Source: an uncultured Methylobacter sp. (lineage in GTDB: Bacteria > Pseudomonadota > Gammaproteobacteria > Methylococcales > Methylomonadaceae). From it: a DNA stretch of 6,088 bases. Where the stretch lies: NCBI GenBank assembly GCA_903831545.1, contig CAIKYI010000178.1, positions 1-6,088 on the forward strand, written 5' to 3'. This document shows, piece after piece, positions 1 to 6,088 of the stretch (positions are counted from its first letter, which is position 1; the number at the start of each line of letters is the position of its first letter). Made by a program: the position numbers and the translations under genes. The notes below the pieces were generated by a model. That model saw nothing but the letters and a program-made list of their open reading frames with translations. It was not told the DNA's origin and did no database searches.

Positions 1-939
1 AAACTTAATGTCATCGTTTTCGATAAAACCGGTACGATTACCGAAGGTAAACCCAAAGTCACTGATTTACTGAAACTGTCGCGACTTAGCCAGGAAAATA
101 TTATCCGTCTGGCAGCTTCGGCAGAACATAATTCAGAACACTTTCTGGGCAAGGCCATTGTGGCTTATGCAAAAGAACAAGCGATTGACTTGCAGGAATG
201 CACCCATTTCTACAGTGAAACCGGACGCGGCATCCAAGCTGAAGTTGACGGTAAGAAACTGTTACTGGGCAATAAGGACTGGTTACTCGATAAAGGTATC
301 GTTGCTGACGGTTTGTTGGCCGCTGCCAGTGATTTTTCCGGACAAGGTAAAACGCCGGTGTTTATGGCCATCAACGGCAAGGCCGCAGCCGTCTTTGGCA
401 TCGCCGACAAGCCCAGACCACAGGCGATTAAAGCCCTTCAACATTTGAAGAAACTGGGCATACAAACCTTGATGGTAACCGGCGATACCGAACAAACCGC
501 CCACTACATCGCCAAACTGGTAGGTATTGAAACAGTGATTGCCAATGCCAGGCCTGAACAAAAACTGGCCATCATTCATCAGTTTCAAAGCGAAGGCAAA
601 AATGTCGGCATGACCGGTGACGGTATTAATGATGCTCCGGCGTTGGCGGCCGCAAATGTAGGTTTTGCAATCGGCACCGGCACCGACATAGCCATTGAAT
701 CAGCAGATATGACACTGGTACAGGGCGATATTACCAAAGTGACTGAAGCCATTCAGTTAAGTACCGATACCATCAGAATTATTAAACAAAATCTGTTCTG
801 GGCGTTTGGTTATAACGTGATCGCCATTCCGGTTGCCGCGATGGGCAACCTCAACCCGATGATAGCCTCTGCGGCAATGGCCTTGAGTTCAGTTTCGGTC
901 ATTGTCAATTCATTAAGACTCAGCAAAAAACAGGATTAA
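1..939 (+). CDS. copA: Cu(+)-translocating P1B-type ATPase, C-terminal half (partial, cut by left edge)
   Basis: The frame is open from base 1 to the TAA at 937-939, giving 312 visible residues; the start lies outside the window. What is seen is the phosphorylation and ATP-binding half plus the last two membrane helices of an inner-membrane copper pump. The phosphorylation motif DKTGT begins at visible residue 8 (D8), the ATP-binding histidine sits in SEHFLG (bases about 127-144), then come MVTGDTEQ and the hinge motif GDGINDAP at residues 206-213. Helix 7 has GYN and helix 8 has MALSS, the signature pair of the copper(I) subgroup P1B-1. Oddities are SEHF instead of the usual SEHP, and GMTGDGIND where the family usually has a hydrophobic residue before GDG. 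It is followed after 2 bases by a membrane protein gene, so they are almost certainly co-transcribed. It could be a CopA-type exporter or a CcoI/CtpA-type pump that supplies copper to oxidase assembly; the missing N-terminus would help decide. Confidence 0.93.
   Translation, partial: KLNVIVFDKTGTITEGKPKVTDLLKLSRLSQENIIRLAASAEHNSEHFLGKAIVAYAKEQAIDLQECTHFYSETGRGIQAEVDGKKLLLGNKDWLLDKGIVADGLLAAASDFSGQGKTPVFMAINGKAAAVFGIADKPRPQAIKALQHLKKLGIQTLMVTGDTEQTAHYIAKLVGIETVIANARPEQKLAIIHQFQSEGKNVGMTGDGINDAPALAAANVGFAIGTGTDIAIESADMTLVQGDITKVTEAIQLSTDTIRIIKQNLFWAFGYNVIAIPVAAMGNLNPMIASAAMALSSVSVIVNSLRLSKKQD
932..935 (+). promoter_or_regulatory. Ribosome binding site of the TauE/SafE-like gene
   Basis: AGGA lies 6 bases before the ATG at 942, inside the last codons of the ATPase gene. 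It supports this start and tight translational linkage of the two genes. Confidence 0.6.
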
Positions 940-941
940 AA

Positions 942-1781
942 ATGGATCACTCAACGATGGATATGGGCATGCATCATGTCGCTGCTGCAGCCGGGGGCTT
1001 TGATTACGGCCTGGCCTTTATGGCTGGCGTTTTAGGTAGCGGGCATTGTTTGGGCATGTGTGGCGCGCTGGTTTCAGGGTATTTTATGAAAGCCGGTGCC
1101 TCAAAGCGTTATTTGCCGTATTTCATGTATCAGCTGGCCCGAATATTCGTTTATACCCTGGTCGGCTTTGCCGCTGCCGCACTCGGCGTAGTTCTGGTGT
1201 CCAGTGGCGTGTTTGGCAAAGTTCAAAGTATTCTGCAAATGTTTATTGGGGCTGTCGTTATTATTCTGGCCTTTGGCATTTTAGGCTGGATTCCGTTCCA
1301 AGGTTCCATAAAATTATTGCCGATGAACTTATTGCGTCGCGGTTATGCCGAATCCAGAACTAAAGGACCAGTGCTGGGCGCCATGATTGCTGGGGTTTTA
1401 AACGGCTTGATGCCCTGCCCCTTAACTTTTGCCATGGCCGTTAAGGCAACTTCGGCAACGTCGATTATGGAAGGCGGTTTGTTAATGCTGACTTTTGGCG
1501 CAGGCACTTTGCCCACCATGCTCCTGGTCAGCGTAGCGTTTGGCAAAATGAGCGCTCACTTCAGAGGCTTAATGTTGAAATCTGCCGCGCTGATTATGAT
1601 CGTCATGGGCTGCAATACTGTTTATATGGGCCTGGCATTTTACGTTGCGGAAAACTTCCAGCAACATAACTTCCTCCACGACATCAAAAATGAAATTGAT
1701 ACAGTTATTTTGTTTCTAAGTCAGATGGTTGATTACTACGCTGGCATGATAAAAAATATTCAAAACCAGCATATGCAGTAA
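942..1781 (+). CDS. TauE/SafE / UreH-like (DsbD_2 type) membrane protein, probably copper-linked
   Basis: This 279-residue inner-membrane protein has about six hydrophobic helices (roughly residues 20-48, 65-88, 97-116, 143-168, 177-201 and 213-236). Two cysteine motifs typical of this family are present: GSGHCLGMCG at 32-41 (C36, C40) at the start of the first helix, and NGLMPCPL at 154-161 (C159) at the fourth. The first 12 residues are rich in Met and His (Met 1, 6, 8, 10; His 3, 11, 12), which is suggestive of copper binding. Members are usually annotated as sulfite exporter TauE/SafE family or heavy-metal transport proteins, and are common next to copper ATPases and in cytochrome cbb3 oxidase assembly clusters. 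The ATG is 2 bases after the ATPase stop and has a good AGGA. The C-terminus (residues 237-279) is polar with another hydrophobic patch near 253-270. The transported substrate is not established by the sequence; copper handling is inferred from context and the Met/His tail. Confidence 0.85.
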   Translation: MDHSTMDMGMHHVAAAAGGFDYGLAFMAGVLGSGHCLGMCGALVSGYFMKAGASKRYLPYFMYQLARIFVYTLVGFAAAALGVVLVSSGVFGKVQSILQMFIGAVVIILAFGILGWIPFQGSIKLLPMNLLRRGYAESRTKGPVLGAMIAGVLNGLMPCPLTFAMAVKATSATSIMEGGLLMLTFGAGTLPTMLLVSVAFGKMSAHFRGLMLKSAALIMIVMGCNTVYMGLAFYVAENFQQHNFLHDIKNEIDTVILFLSQMVDYYAGMIKNIQNQHMQ

Positions 1782-1821
1782 ATTGATTTTGTAACCCGCA
1801 TAGAGAAACTTAAAATCGCAG

Positions 1822-1889
1822 GTCTGCTTAGCTATAGCGCGTAACCAGACAAATTGACGTCGATTGTCGAGTTACGGCTCGCGCCTAAC
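1822..1889. repeat. Doublet of imperfect palindromes (REP/BIME-like) between convergent genes
   Basis: Two hairpin units sit in tandem. Unit 1 (1822-1850): GTCTG (1822-1826) pairs with CAGAC (1846-1850), then after a C/C mismatch TTA (1828-1830) pairs with TAA (1842-1844), enclosing the perfect palindrome GCTATAGC (1831-1838). Unit 2 (1871-1889): GTTA pairs with TAAC and, across a bulged C, GGC pairs with GCC around a TCGC loop. A competing fold also exists: GCGC+GTAAC (1837-1845) and GACAA (1848-1852) pair with TTGTC (1864-1868), GTTAC (1871-1875) and GCGC (1881-1884). There is no T-run on either side, so a classical terminator is less likely than an intergenic repeat, although it may still slow or end transcription from both sides. 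Both units share the pattern GTC..(G)TTA...TAAC. Confidence 0.55.
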
Positions 1890-1901
1890 ATAACTCCGTA
1901 A

Positions 1902-4364
1902 CTATTTACGCTGCAACCTTAAAGAATTAAGCACTACCGAAATAGAACTTAAAGCCATAGCCCCAGAGGCTATCATAGGGTTAAGTTTGCCAAGGGCAGC
2001 AACCGGAATGGCAATCGTGTTATAACCCAAGGCCCAGAACAGATTTTCCTTGATAACAGTCAAAGTCGCTCCGCTTAAGTCAATCACGTCGGCAACCTTG
2101 CTAATGTCACCCGTAACCAAGGTAAGATCCGCTGTTTCAATAGCGACATCAGTCCCTGTGCCTATGGCAAAACTGACATCTGCCGCAGCCAGCGCCGGCG
2201 CATCATTAATACCGTCCCCAATCATACCCACTTTATAACCTTCTGTTTGTAAATCCTGGATAATTTGGAGCTTTCGTGCCGGATTAGCGTGGGCGATGAT
2301 GGTATCAATACCGACTTGGGCTGCAATGAAAAGCGCAGTCTGCTCGGTATCGCCGGTTACCATGACCGGTTTTATGCCCAGCTTGCGCAGTCGTTCGATG
2401 GCTTTGCCCGCATTTGCTCTTGGCCGATCGGCGATACCAAACAAAGCAGCCACCTTGCCATCAACGCTGACATAAACCGGCGTCTTGCCTTGTTCGGTTA
2501 AGGGCTGCGCGTGTTTTACCAAAGTCTTTAAATCAACGCCCGAGTCTTCAAGCCAGGAACGATTTCCAATCAGAATATCGCAACCCTCGACACGAGCGTG
2601 GATGCCATGACCGGGCACATTGGTAAACGCGTCTACCTTGACCGGACTAACCTTACGCTCCAGAGCATAAGAGACTATTGATTTTGCCAGAAAATGTTCG
2701 GAACCCGCTTCAGCCCCAGCCACAAGAGTCAAGATACGTTCCTCGGTTTTTTTGGAAACACAAATAAAATCGGTAACCATCGGTTTGCCTTCGGTAATGG
2801 TCCCCGTTTTATCGAACACAATAACAGTCAACTTGGACGCCATTTCCAGGCTTTCACCATTACGGATGTAAACACCCCGTCGCGCAGCCTGTCCTGTTCC
2901 AACCATGGTAGCCATAGGAGTTGCCAAGCCCAGCGAACAGGGACAGGCAATCAGCAACACGGCAATGGCATTGGTAAATGCGACTCTAAAGCCCACGCCA
3001 ACCATTAGCCAGGCCATAAAGGTAGCCGAGGCCAAGGCAATCACCGAAGGCACAAAGACCGCAGAAATACGGTCTACCGTTTTTTGAATGGGTAATTTTG
3101 ACGACTGGGCCTGATCCACCATGTGAATAATATTTGCCAATACGGTATCGGTACCGACGGCAGTGACGCGCATTTTCAAAACACCATTGCCGTTAATACA
3201 GCCACCAATCAGGCGGTGACCACATTCCTTTACAACCGGCAGGCTTTCGCCGGTCACCATAGATTCATCTACCGTTGACAGGCCATCAATCACAATGCCG
3301 TCGGTCGGAATTTTTTCACCCGGCCGAATCAGCAATATATCGTGTATATGTACCTCATCAACGCTGATCAAAACTTTTTTGTTGCCATGCATAACAGTTG
3401 CATTTTGAGGCTGTAAGGCAACCAGCGAACGGATCGCTTCATGGGCTTTACCTTTAGCCTTTTCCTCAAGATACCGGCCTATCAGGACAAAGGTAATAAT
3501 TCCCGTCGCCGAATCAAAGTACAGCCCCCGCCTACCCGACAACAGAGCACCCACGCTATAGCCATATGAGGCTCCAACCCCTATGGCAATCAGACTATCC
3601 ATGTTGGTAGCATGTTGCCGGGCCAGTTTGATGGCCTTGTCAAAAAAAGGCCATCCCGCCCAGAGCACAATAGGCGTTGCCAGTAAATGTTGCACCCAGT
3701 GCCAATATCGCGATGCAGGGGCAAGCATGGCAATCCCCATAACGGGTAAACTTAGCGCCGTGGCCAAAATGACGCGGCGCCGGGCATCTAACAAGCGACG
3801 ATTTTCGCGCATGACTAACAGTTGCCGCTGAGCCAAACTATCAAGACTGTGTGCTTTGTAACCCATATTACCAATCAGCAGGGATAAGCTTTCTTTACTG
3901 ATTCGCCCGGTCACCGTAGCCGTTTCTGTGGCGAAATTGACGTTTACCAAACTAATTCGCTGGTCCCGCTTTAAGAGCATTTCGATTAAAAGCGCGCAGG
4001 ATACGCAACTCATACCATCGACACTCAGATTAAATTCCTGCTCGGCGATACTGTCATCAATAACAGCATCAGTTTGCGTAAGGGTAGCCGCCGATTTTCT
4101 TTTGCCAAGATTTGAAAGTAAGCTGTCAACAAGAATAAACAGTTTGGTTTTTGGAATTTTATCCGGATCAAAGTAAATAACGATGGAAGCAATCTCAGGA
4201 ACAGTCCGAACTTTTTCGATACCTTCGCGTTTTTGCAATAAAATTTCCAGAACACAGGCCCGCTCTGGATCTTTAAGCAAAACAGGGGATGTCAAACGAA
4301 CTCGTCGATTCAACGCGTGGACAACTTTGCCATGCGCCAGACTAACAGTATGCGAAGATTTCAT
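1902..4364 (-). CDS. copA: Cu(+)-exporting P1B-type ATPase with HMA_2-like and HMA N-terminal domains
   Basis: This complete 820-residue copper pump sits in the inner membrane and moves Cu(+) out of the cytoplasm at the cost of ATP. Domains in order: a cysteine-free HMA_2-like domain (about 8-72), a classical metal-binding domain with GMSCVSC (C120, C123; about 110-172), helices 1-4 (about 198-298), the actuator with TGES at 371-374, helices 5-6 with the transport-site CPC (C474, C476), the phosphorylation motif DKTGT (D518), SEHFLA (H557, with F558 where proline is usual), GDGINDAP at 716-723, then helix 7 with GYN (780-782) and helix 8 with MALSS (803-807). CPC, YN and M..SS together mark the copper(I) subgroup P1B-1. 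The ATG is preceded by AGGGA at 7 bases. It converges on the TauE/SafE-like gene and is about 61% identical (hand count) to the partial ATPase at the left, so the two are diverged paralogues. A role in export or in loading cuproenzymes cannot be separated from sequence alone. Confidence 0.95.
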   Translation of the reverse strand: MKSSHTVSLAHGKVVHALNRRVRLTSPVLLKDPERACVLEILLQKREGIEKVRTVPEIASIVIYFDPDKIPKTKLFILVDSLLSNLGKRKSAATLTQTDAVIDDSIAEQEFNLSVDGMSCVSCALLIEMLLKRDQRISLVNVNFATETATVTGRISKESLSLLIGNMGYKAHSLDSLAQRQLLVMRENRRLLDARRRVILATALSLPVMGIAMLAPASRYWHWVQHLLATPIVLWAGWPFFDKAIKLARQHATNMDSLIAIGVGASYGYSVGALLSGRRGLYFDSATGIITFVLIGRYLEEKAKGKAHEAIRSLVALQPQNATVMHGNKKVLISVDEVHIHDILLIRPGEKIPTDGIVIDGLSTVDESMVTGESLPVVKECGHRLIGGCINGNGVLKMRVTAVGTDTVLANIIHMVDQAQSSKLPIQKTVDRISAVFVPSVIALASATFMAWLMVGVGFRVAFTNAIAVLLIACPCSLGLATPMATMVGTGQAARRGVYIRNGESLEMASKLTVIVFDKTGTITEGKPMVTDFICVSKKTEERILTLVAGAEAGSEHFLAKSIVSYALERKVSPVKVDAFTNVPGHGIHARVEGCDILIGNRSWLEDSGVDLKTLVKHAQPLTEQGKTPVYVSVDGKVAALFGIADRPRANAGKAIERLRKLGIKPVMVTGDTEQTALFIAAQVGIDTIIAHANPARKLQIIQDLQTEGYKVGMIGDGINDAPALAAADVSFAIGTGTDVAIETADLTLVTGDISKVADVIDLSGATLTVIKENLFWALGYNTIAIPVAALGKLNPMIASGAMALSSISVVLNSLRLQRK

Positions 4365-4371
4365 TTCGGTG

Positions 4372-4376
4372 TCCCT
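4372..4376 (-). promoter_or_regulatory. copA: Ribosome binding site of the full-length copper ATPase
   Basis: On the minus strand AGGGA lies 7 bases before the ATG at 4364-4362. It supports this start over internal ones. Confidence 0.65.
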
Positions 4377-4411
4377 GATAGTGATATTTCCAGCGTTATA
4401 AAATCCGCTAA

Positions 4412-4441
4412 TTAATAAAAAGCGATTCTATTGGATAACAA
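4412..4441 (-). promoter_or_regulatory. Possible sigma70-type promoter of the copper ATPase
   Basis: Minus-strand reading gives TTGTTA (4441-4436) and TATTAA (4417-4412), each matching 4 of 6 consensus positions, with an 18-base spacer. A spacer of 18-20 is usual for promoters controlled by MerR-type copper sensors such as CueR, but I could not see a clear CueR-type dyad between the boxes. The region is AT-rich, so chance matches are easy. Confidence 0.27.
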
Positions 4442-4451
4442 TCAAAAGCCA

Positions 4452-4468
4452 AGCTATTCTGAATAGCT
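4452..4468 (-). terminator. Perfect short inverted repeat directly after the small gene; weak terminator or operator
   Basis: AGCTATTC (4452-4459) and GAATAGCT (4461-4468) are perfect reverse complements around a single base, starting right next to the TAG at 4471-4469. As RNA on the minus strand it can fold with a 6-bp stem and 5-base loop, followed by TTGGCTTTTGATT. The stem is AT-rich and the T-run is interrupted, so termination would be weak. A dimeric-protein operator upstream of the copper ATPase is the alternative, since the site lies about 90 bases before its start. Confidence 0.35.
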
Positions 4469-4729
4469 CTACTTTACAGCCTCTTCCTGAACTTCTGCAA
4501 GCAGGTCTTTAAGATTTTCTTTTTGTCGTAACACAAAGTCCTTGCTTTGTTCAGCTGTCTTGCTAGTAAGGAAAACAATCTCTTTACGGTATTTATGGGT
4601 CATAAACCCCGCCATAACACCCATCCTAAACATGGCCAAGGGAGATTTAGCAAGTGCAATGACAACACCTTTTCCGGTTTCAATAATTGCCGCTGCGGCC
4701 ACCGCCGTAGCAACACCTTTAACGACCAA
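4469..4729 (-). CDS. Small hypothetical protein with hydrophobic N-half and charged helical C-half
   Basis: I do not recognise this 86-residue protein. Residues 1-42 are rich in Ala, Val, Gly and Ile with a few Lys/Arg (one or two membrane-associated or amphipathic helices, around 4-27 and 30-43). Residues 44-86 are charged and look like one long helix (Lys, Glu, Gln rich, with KTAEQSKDFVLRQKENLKDL). This layout resembles small YtxH-like or membrane-anchored helical proteins. It has no cysteine and one histidine, so no obvious metal site. The start is the only initiator-like codon in the open frame, TTG at 4729-4727, with AAGGTG just before it at a short spacing. The frame stays open 18 codons further up to a TAG at 4786-4784 and those codons read like real protein, so the gene may be 5'-truncated. 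It points the same way as the copper ATPase 104 bases downstream and could be co-transcribed with it. Confidence 0.55.
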   Translation of the reverse strand: MVVKGVATAVAAAAIIETGKGVVIALAKSPLAMFRMGVMAGFMTHKYRKEIVFLTSKTAEQSKDFVLRQKENLKDLLAEVQEEAVK

Positions 4730-4855
4730 CTCACCTTTAGACGTCGGGCTTGTTTCTTTTGTTAACTCGGCTTTAACGGGTTCCTACTCTTGGTCGAGTT
4801 TCAGAGAATCGTCGAGGCCGTCTTATAGGTCAAACCTTTGTGAGTACCTCGGCAT
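4730..4855 (-). pseudogene. Possible degraded 5' part of the small gene
   Basis: An ATG at 4855-4853 is in the same frame as the small gene but meets TAA at 4825-4823 and TAG at 4786-4784. Between and after these stops the frame reads DGLDDSLKLDQE and EPVKAELTKETSPTSKGEL, an acidic then Lys/Thr/Ser/Pro-rich stretch that looks like a natural N-terminal tail. In the next frame the same DNA gives CRGTHKGLTYKTASTIL before a TGA, so a frameshift plus stops is possible. It may equally be non-coding leader. The rest of the gap up to the kdpE stop at 4928 is AT-rich and shows nothing else I can support. Confidence 0.3.
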
Positions 4856-4927
4856 AGCAGGGGGGTTACCTTATTAAATTATTTATATTCAGTTCAATTC
4901 CTCGAATTTGAGAAATTTTGCACACCA

Positions 4928-5629
4928 TTATTCCCTATACGCCAAACGATACCCTATGCCCGCCTCAGTCAGTAAATAACGGGGTTGGGTAGGGTCTACC
5001 TCGAGTTTTCGGCGTAACTGTCCCATATAAATTCGAACATAGTGCGCATGCTCCACATAGGCAGGTCCCCAGACCTGCAGTAATAATTGTCGGTGAGTCA
5101 ACACCTTGCCCGCTTGATGGATTAGAACGGTCAGCAGCCTGTATTCAAGGGGAGTCAGATGTATTTCCTGTTCGCCAATAAATACACTGCGACGGGATAG
5201 ATCAACCTGTAACTCACCAAGGCAAAAAATGGTTTCGGTGCTGTCCCCAACAAGCTGTGCGGCGTGACGTAGTGATACGCGAATGCGTGCCAAAAGTTCG
5301 CCGATGCTGAACGGCTTGGTCAGGTAATCGTCTGCTCCTGCATCCAGTGCGGCAATTTTGTTGCTTTCCTGGCTCCTGGCCGAGAGCACGATGATCGGAA
5401 CTGCTGACCACTCGCGAACCTTTTGAATAACTTCTATGCCATTCATACAGGGTAACCCCAGATCGAGAATGACCAATTCCGGCTTGCGGATACCAATTTC
5501 CACAAGGCCCTGCTCGCCGGTTCCTGCTTCAATGACTTGAAATCCATGTACACTTAGACTGGTACGTAAAAAGCGACAGATTTGAAGATCATCTTCGACA
5601 ACTACAATGACAGGGTTGCTACTACTCAT
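4928..5629 (-). CDS. kdpE: KdpE response regulator, OmpR/PhoB family
   Basis: This 233-residue cytoplasmic transcription factor receives a phosphate from KdpD and activates the kdpFABC high-affinity K+ pump genes. The receiver domain (about 6-122) has the acidic pair D13/D14, phospho-acceptor D56 in VILDLGLP, the switch serine S83 in VLSAR, and K105 in YLTKPF. The winged-helix DNA-binding domain (about 134-231) ends with HAHYVRIYMGQLRRKLE and the TEAGIGYRL motif, which match KdpE closely. Length fits E. coli KdpE (about 225). The start is the ATG at 5629-5627: it precedes the first receiver strand, has AGGA 8 bases upstream (5641-5638), and overlaps the end of kdpD by 8 bases (ATGAGTAG), the usual coupling of this pair. 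A longer open frame upstream is only the shadow of kdpD. Confidence 0.93.
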   Translation of the reverse strand: MSSSNPVIVVVEDDLQICRFLRTSLSVHGFQVIEAGTGEQGLVEIGIRKPELVILDLGLPCMNGIEVIQKVREWSAVPIIVLSARSQESNKIAALDAGADDYLTKPFSIGELLARIRVSLRHAAQLVGDSTETIFCLGELQVDLSRRSVFIGEQEIHLTPLEYRLLTVLIHQAGKVLTHRQLLLQVWGPAYVEHAHYVRIYMGQLRRKLEVDPTQPRYLLTEAGIGYRLAYRE

Positions 5630-6088
5630 CTTCAGGTTCCTCAACAACTTGAGGCGCTGCTTCGTCAACAGGGAGCAGAAAAAAGAATTGTGCGCCACCG
5701 CTTTGCCGATTACTTGCCCCCATAACGCCTCCATGTGCAATAACGATAGCTTTACAAATAGCGAGTCCAAGGCCAACGCCACTCTGTGTGCCTTCCCGAT
5801 GTACCTGATAAAATTTATCAAACAGCTTTTCTTCGGCTCCTGGGGGTATTCCAGGACCGCGATCTGCAACGGTGACTTTTAGCATATGAGAAGAAAGGTC
5901 GGCAATGATGTCGATGGCGCTGCCCGACGGTGTATATTTACAGGCATTTTCCAGCAGATTGATCAGCACCTGTTCGATCAGTACCGCATCAAGGCGCACC
6001 ATACAAAGTCCATCAGGCAATTTGGTATTAACGCTACGACCTTTAAGCCGTTTGTGCATACGGGTCAAGGCACCTCCGATAATTTCAT
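5622..6088 (-). CDS. kdpD: KdpD sensor histidine kinase, C-terminal ATP-binding domain (partial, cut by right edge)
   Basis: The gene enters from the right edge and ends at TAG 5624-5622, with about 154 complete codons visible. Only the HATPase_c domain is present: N-box LLENACKY (asparagine codon at 5948-5946), G1-box DRGPGIPPG (from 5864), F-box LFDKF, and G2-box GVGLGLAI (5780-5757). The fit to KdpD is good across EIIGGAL, FEQVLINLLENA-like, GVGLGLAICKAIV and HGG, and the protein ends in an acidic tail (VVEEPEDE), as E. coli KdpD also does. The N-terminal KdpD and Usp domains, the four membrane helices and the phospho-accepting histidine lie outside. KdpD is an inner-membrane kinase/phosphatase that responds to K+ limitation and ionic stress. 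The TTG at 6068 is internal and not the start. Confidence 0.92.
   Translation of the reverse strand, partial: EIIGGALTRMHKRLKGRSVNTKLPDGLCMVRLDAVLIEQVLINLLENACKYTPSGSAIDIIADLSSHMLKVTVADRGPGIPPGAEEKLFDKFYQVHREGTQSGVGLGLAICKAIVIAHGGVMGASNRQSGGAQFFFLLPVDEAAPQVVEEPEDE

Noticed and set aside
160..939. ATG at 160 as the start of a 259-residue protein
   Set aside because: The frame is open to base 1 and carries the DKTGT motif upstream of 160, so this is an internal methionine of a gene cut by the window edge.
2050..3087. Several 60-104 residue + strand frames across the full ATPase gene
   Set aside because: They are opposite-strand shadows of a well-conserved coding region.
4827..4837. AGGTCAAACCT as a MerR/CueR-type operator
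   Set aside because: Only 4-bp arms around three bases; it lacks the longer arms and spacing of copper-sensor operators and is not between promoter boxes.
4542..4877. 111-residue + strand frame opposite the small gene
   Set aside because: It is antisense to a more protein-like frame, has no convincing ribosome site, and its composition looks like a shadow.
4894..4911. Hairpin TCAATTC/GAATTTGA after kdpE as a terminator
   Set aside because: The stem is AT-rich with one bulge and a 3-base loop, and no T-run follows it on the minus strand, so it is not a credible intrinsic terminator.
5630..5869. Upstream extension of kdpE giving a 313-residue protein
   Set aside because: The extra 80 residues lie antiphase inside the kdpD ATP-binding domain, which is clearly the real frame; KdpE proteins start just before the receiver domain and an SD precedes the ATG at 5629.
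6066..6068. TTG at 6068 as the start of a short kinase
   Set aside because: The frame continues to the window edge with KdpD-like residues (EIIGGAL) upstream, so it is internal to kdpD.

Overview
This 6.1 kb window looks like chromosomal DNA from a moderate-GC Gram-negative bacterium. A proteobacterium is likely, because a KdpD/KdpE pair, CPC-type copper ATPases and a TauE/SafE-like copper-associated membrane protein all fit one. A gammaproteobacterium, perhaps methanotroph-like, is my best guess, but that rests on general gene content and not on any marker gene.

Left part (1-1781, + strand): the 3' half of a Cu(+)-transporting P1B-type ATPase, cut by the left edge, is followed after 2 bases by a six-helix membrane protein of the TauE/SafE / UreH-like (DsbD_2) type with a Met/His-rich N-terminus. 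The two form a tight operon. Middle (1782-1901): a 120-bp gap between convergent genes holds a pair of imperfect palindromes that look like a REP-type repeat doublet. Centre (1902-4364, - strand): a complete second Cu(+) P-type ATPase of 820 residues, about 61% identical by hand count to the first over the shared 305 residues. Its N-terminus carries a cysteine-free HMA_2-like domain followed by a classical CXXC heavy-metal domain.

Upstream of it on the same strand (4469-4729) is a small unrecognised protein with a hydrophobic first half and a charged helical second half. Its only possible start is TTG, and the sequence 5' of it looks like a degraded extension of the gene. Right part (4928-6088, - strand): kdpE, overlapped by 8 bases by the end of kdpD, which runs off the right edge. 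kdpD/kdpE sense K+ limitation or ionic stress and normally control kdpFABC, which is not in view.

The first three genes form a copper-handling block: two exporters (or one exporter and one cuproenzyme-assembly pump) plus a membrane protein often found next to copper pumps. The Kdp regulators appear to be a neighbouring, functionally separate unit. I did not find a clearly new system. The points most worth a second look are the palindrome doublet, the HP-to-HF change shared by both ATPases, the HMA_2 N-terminus, and the broken-looking small gene.
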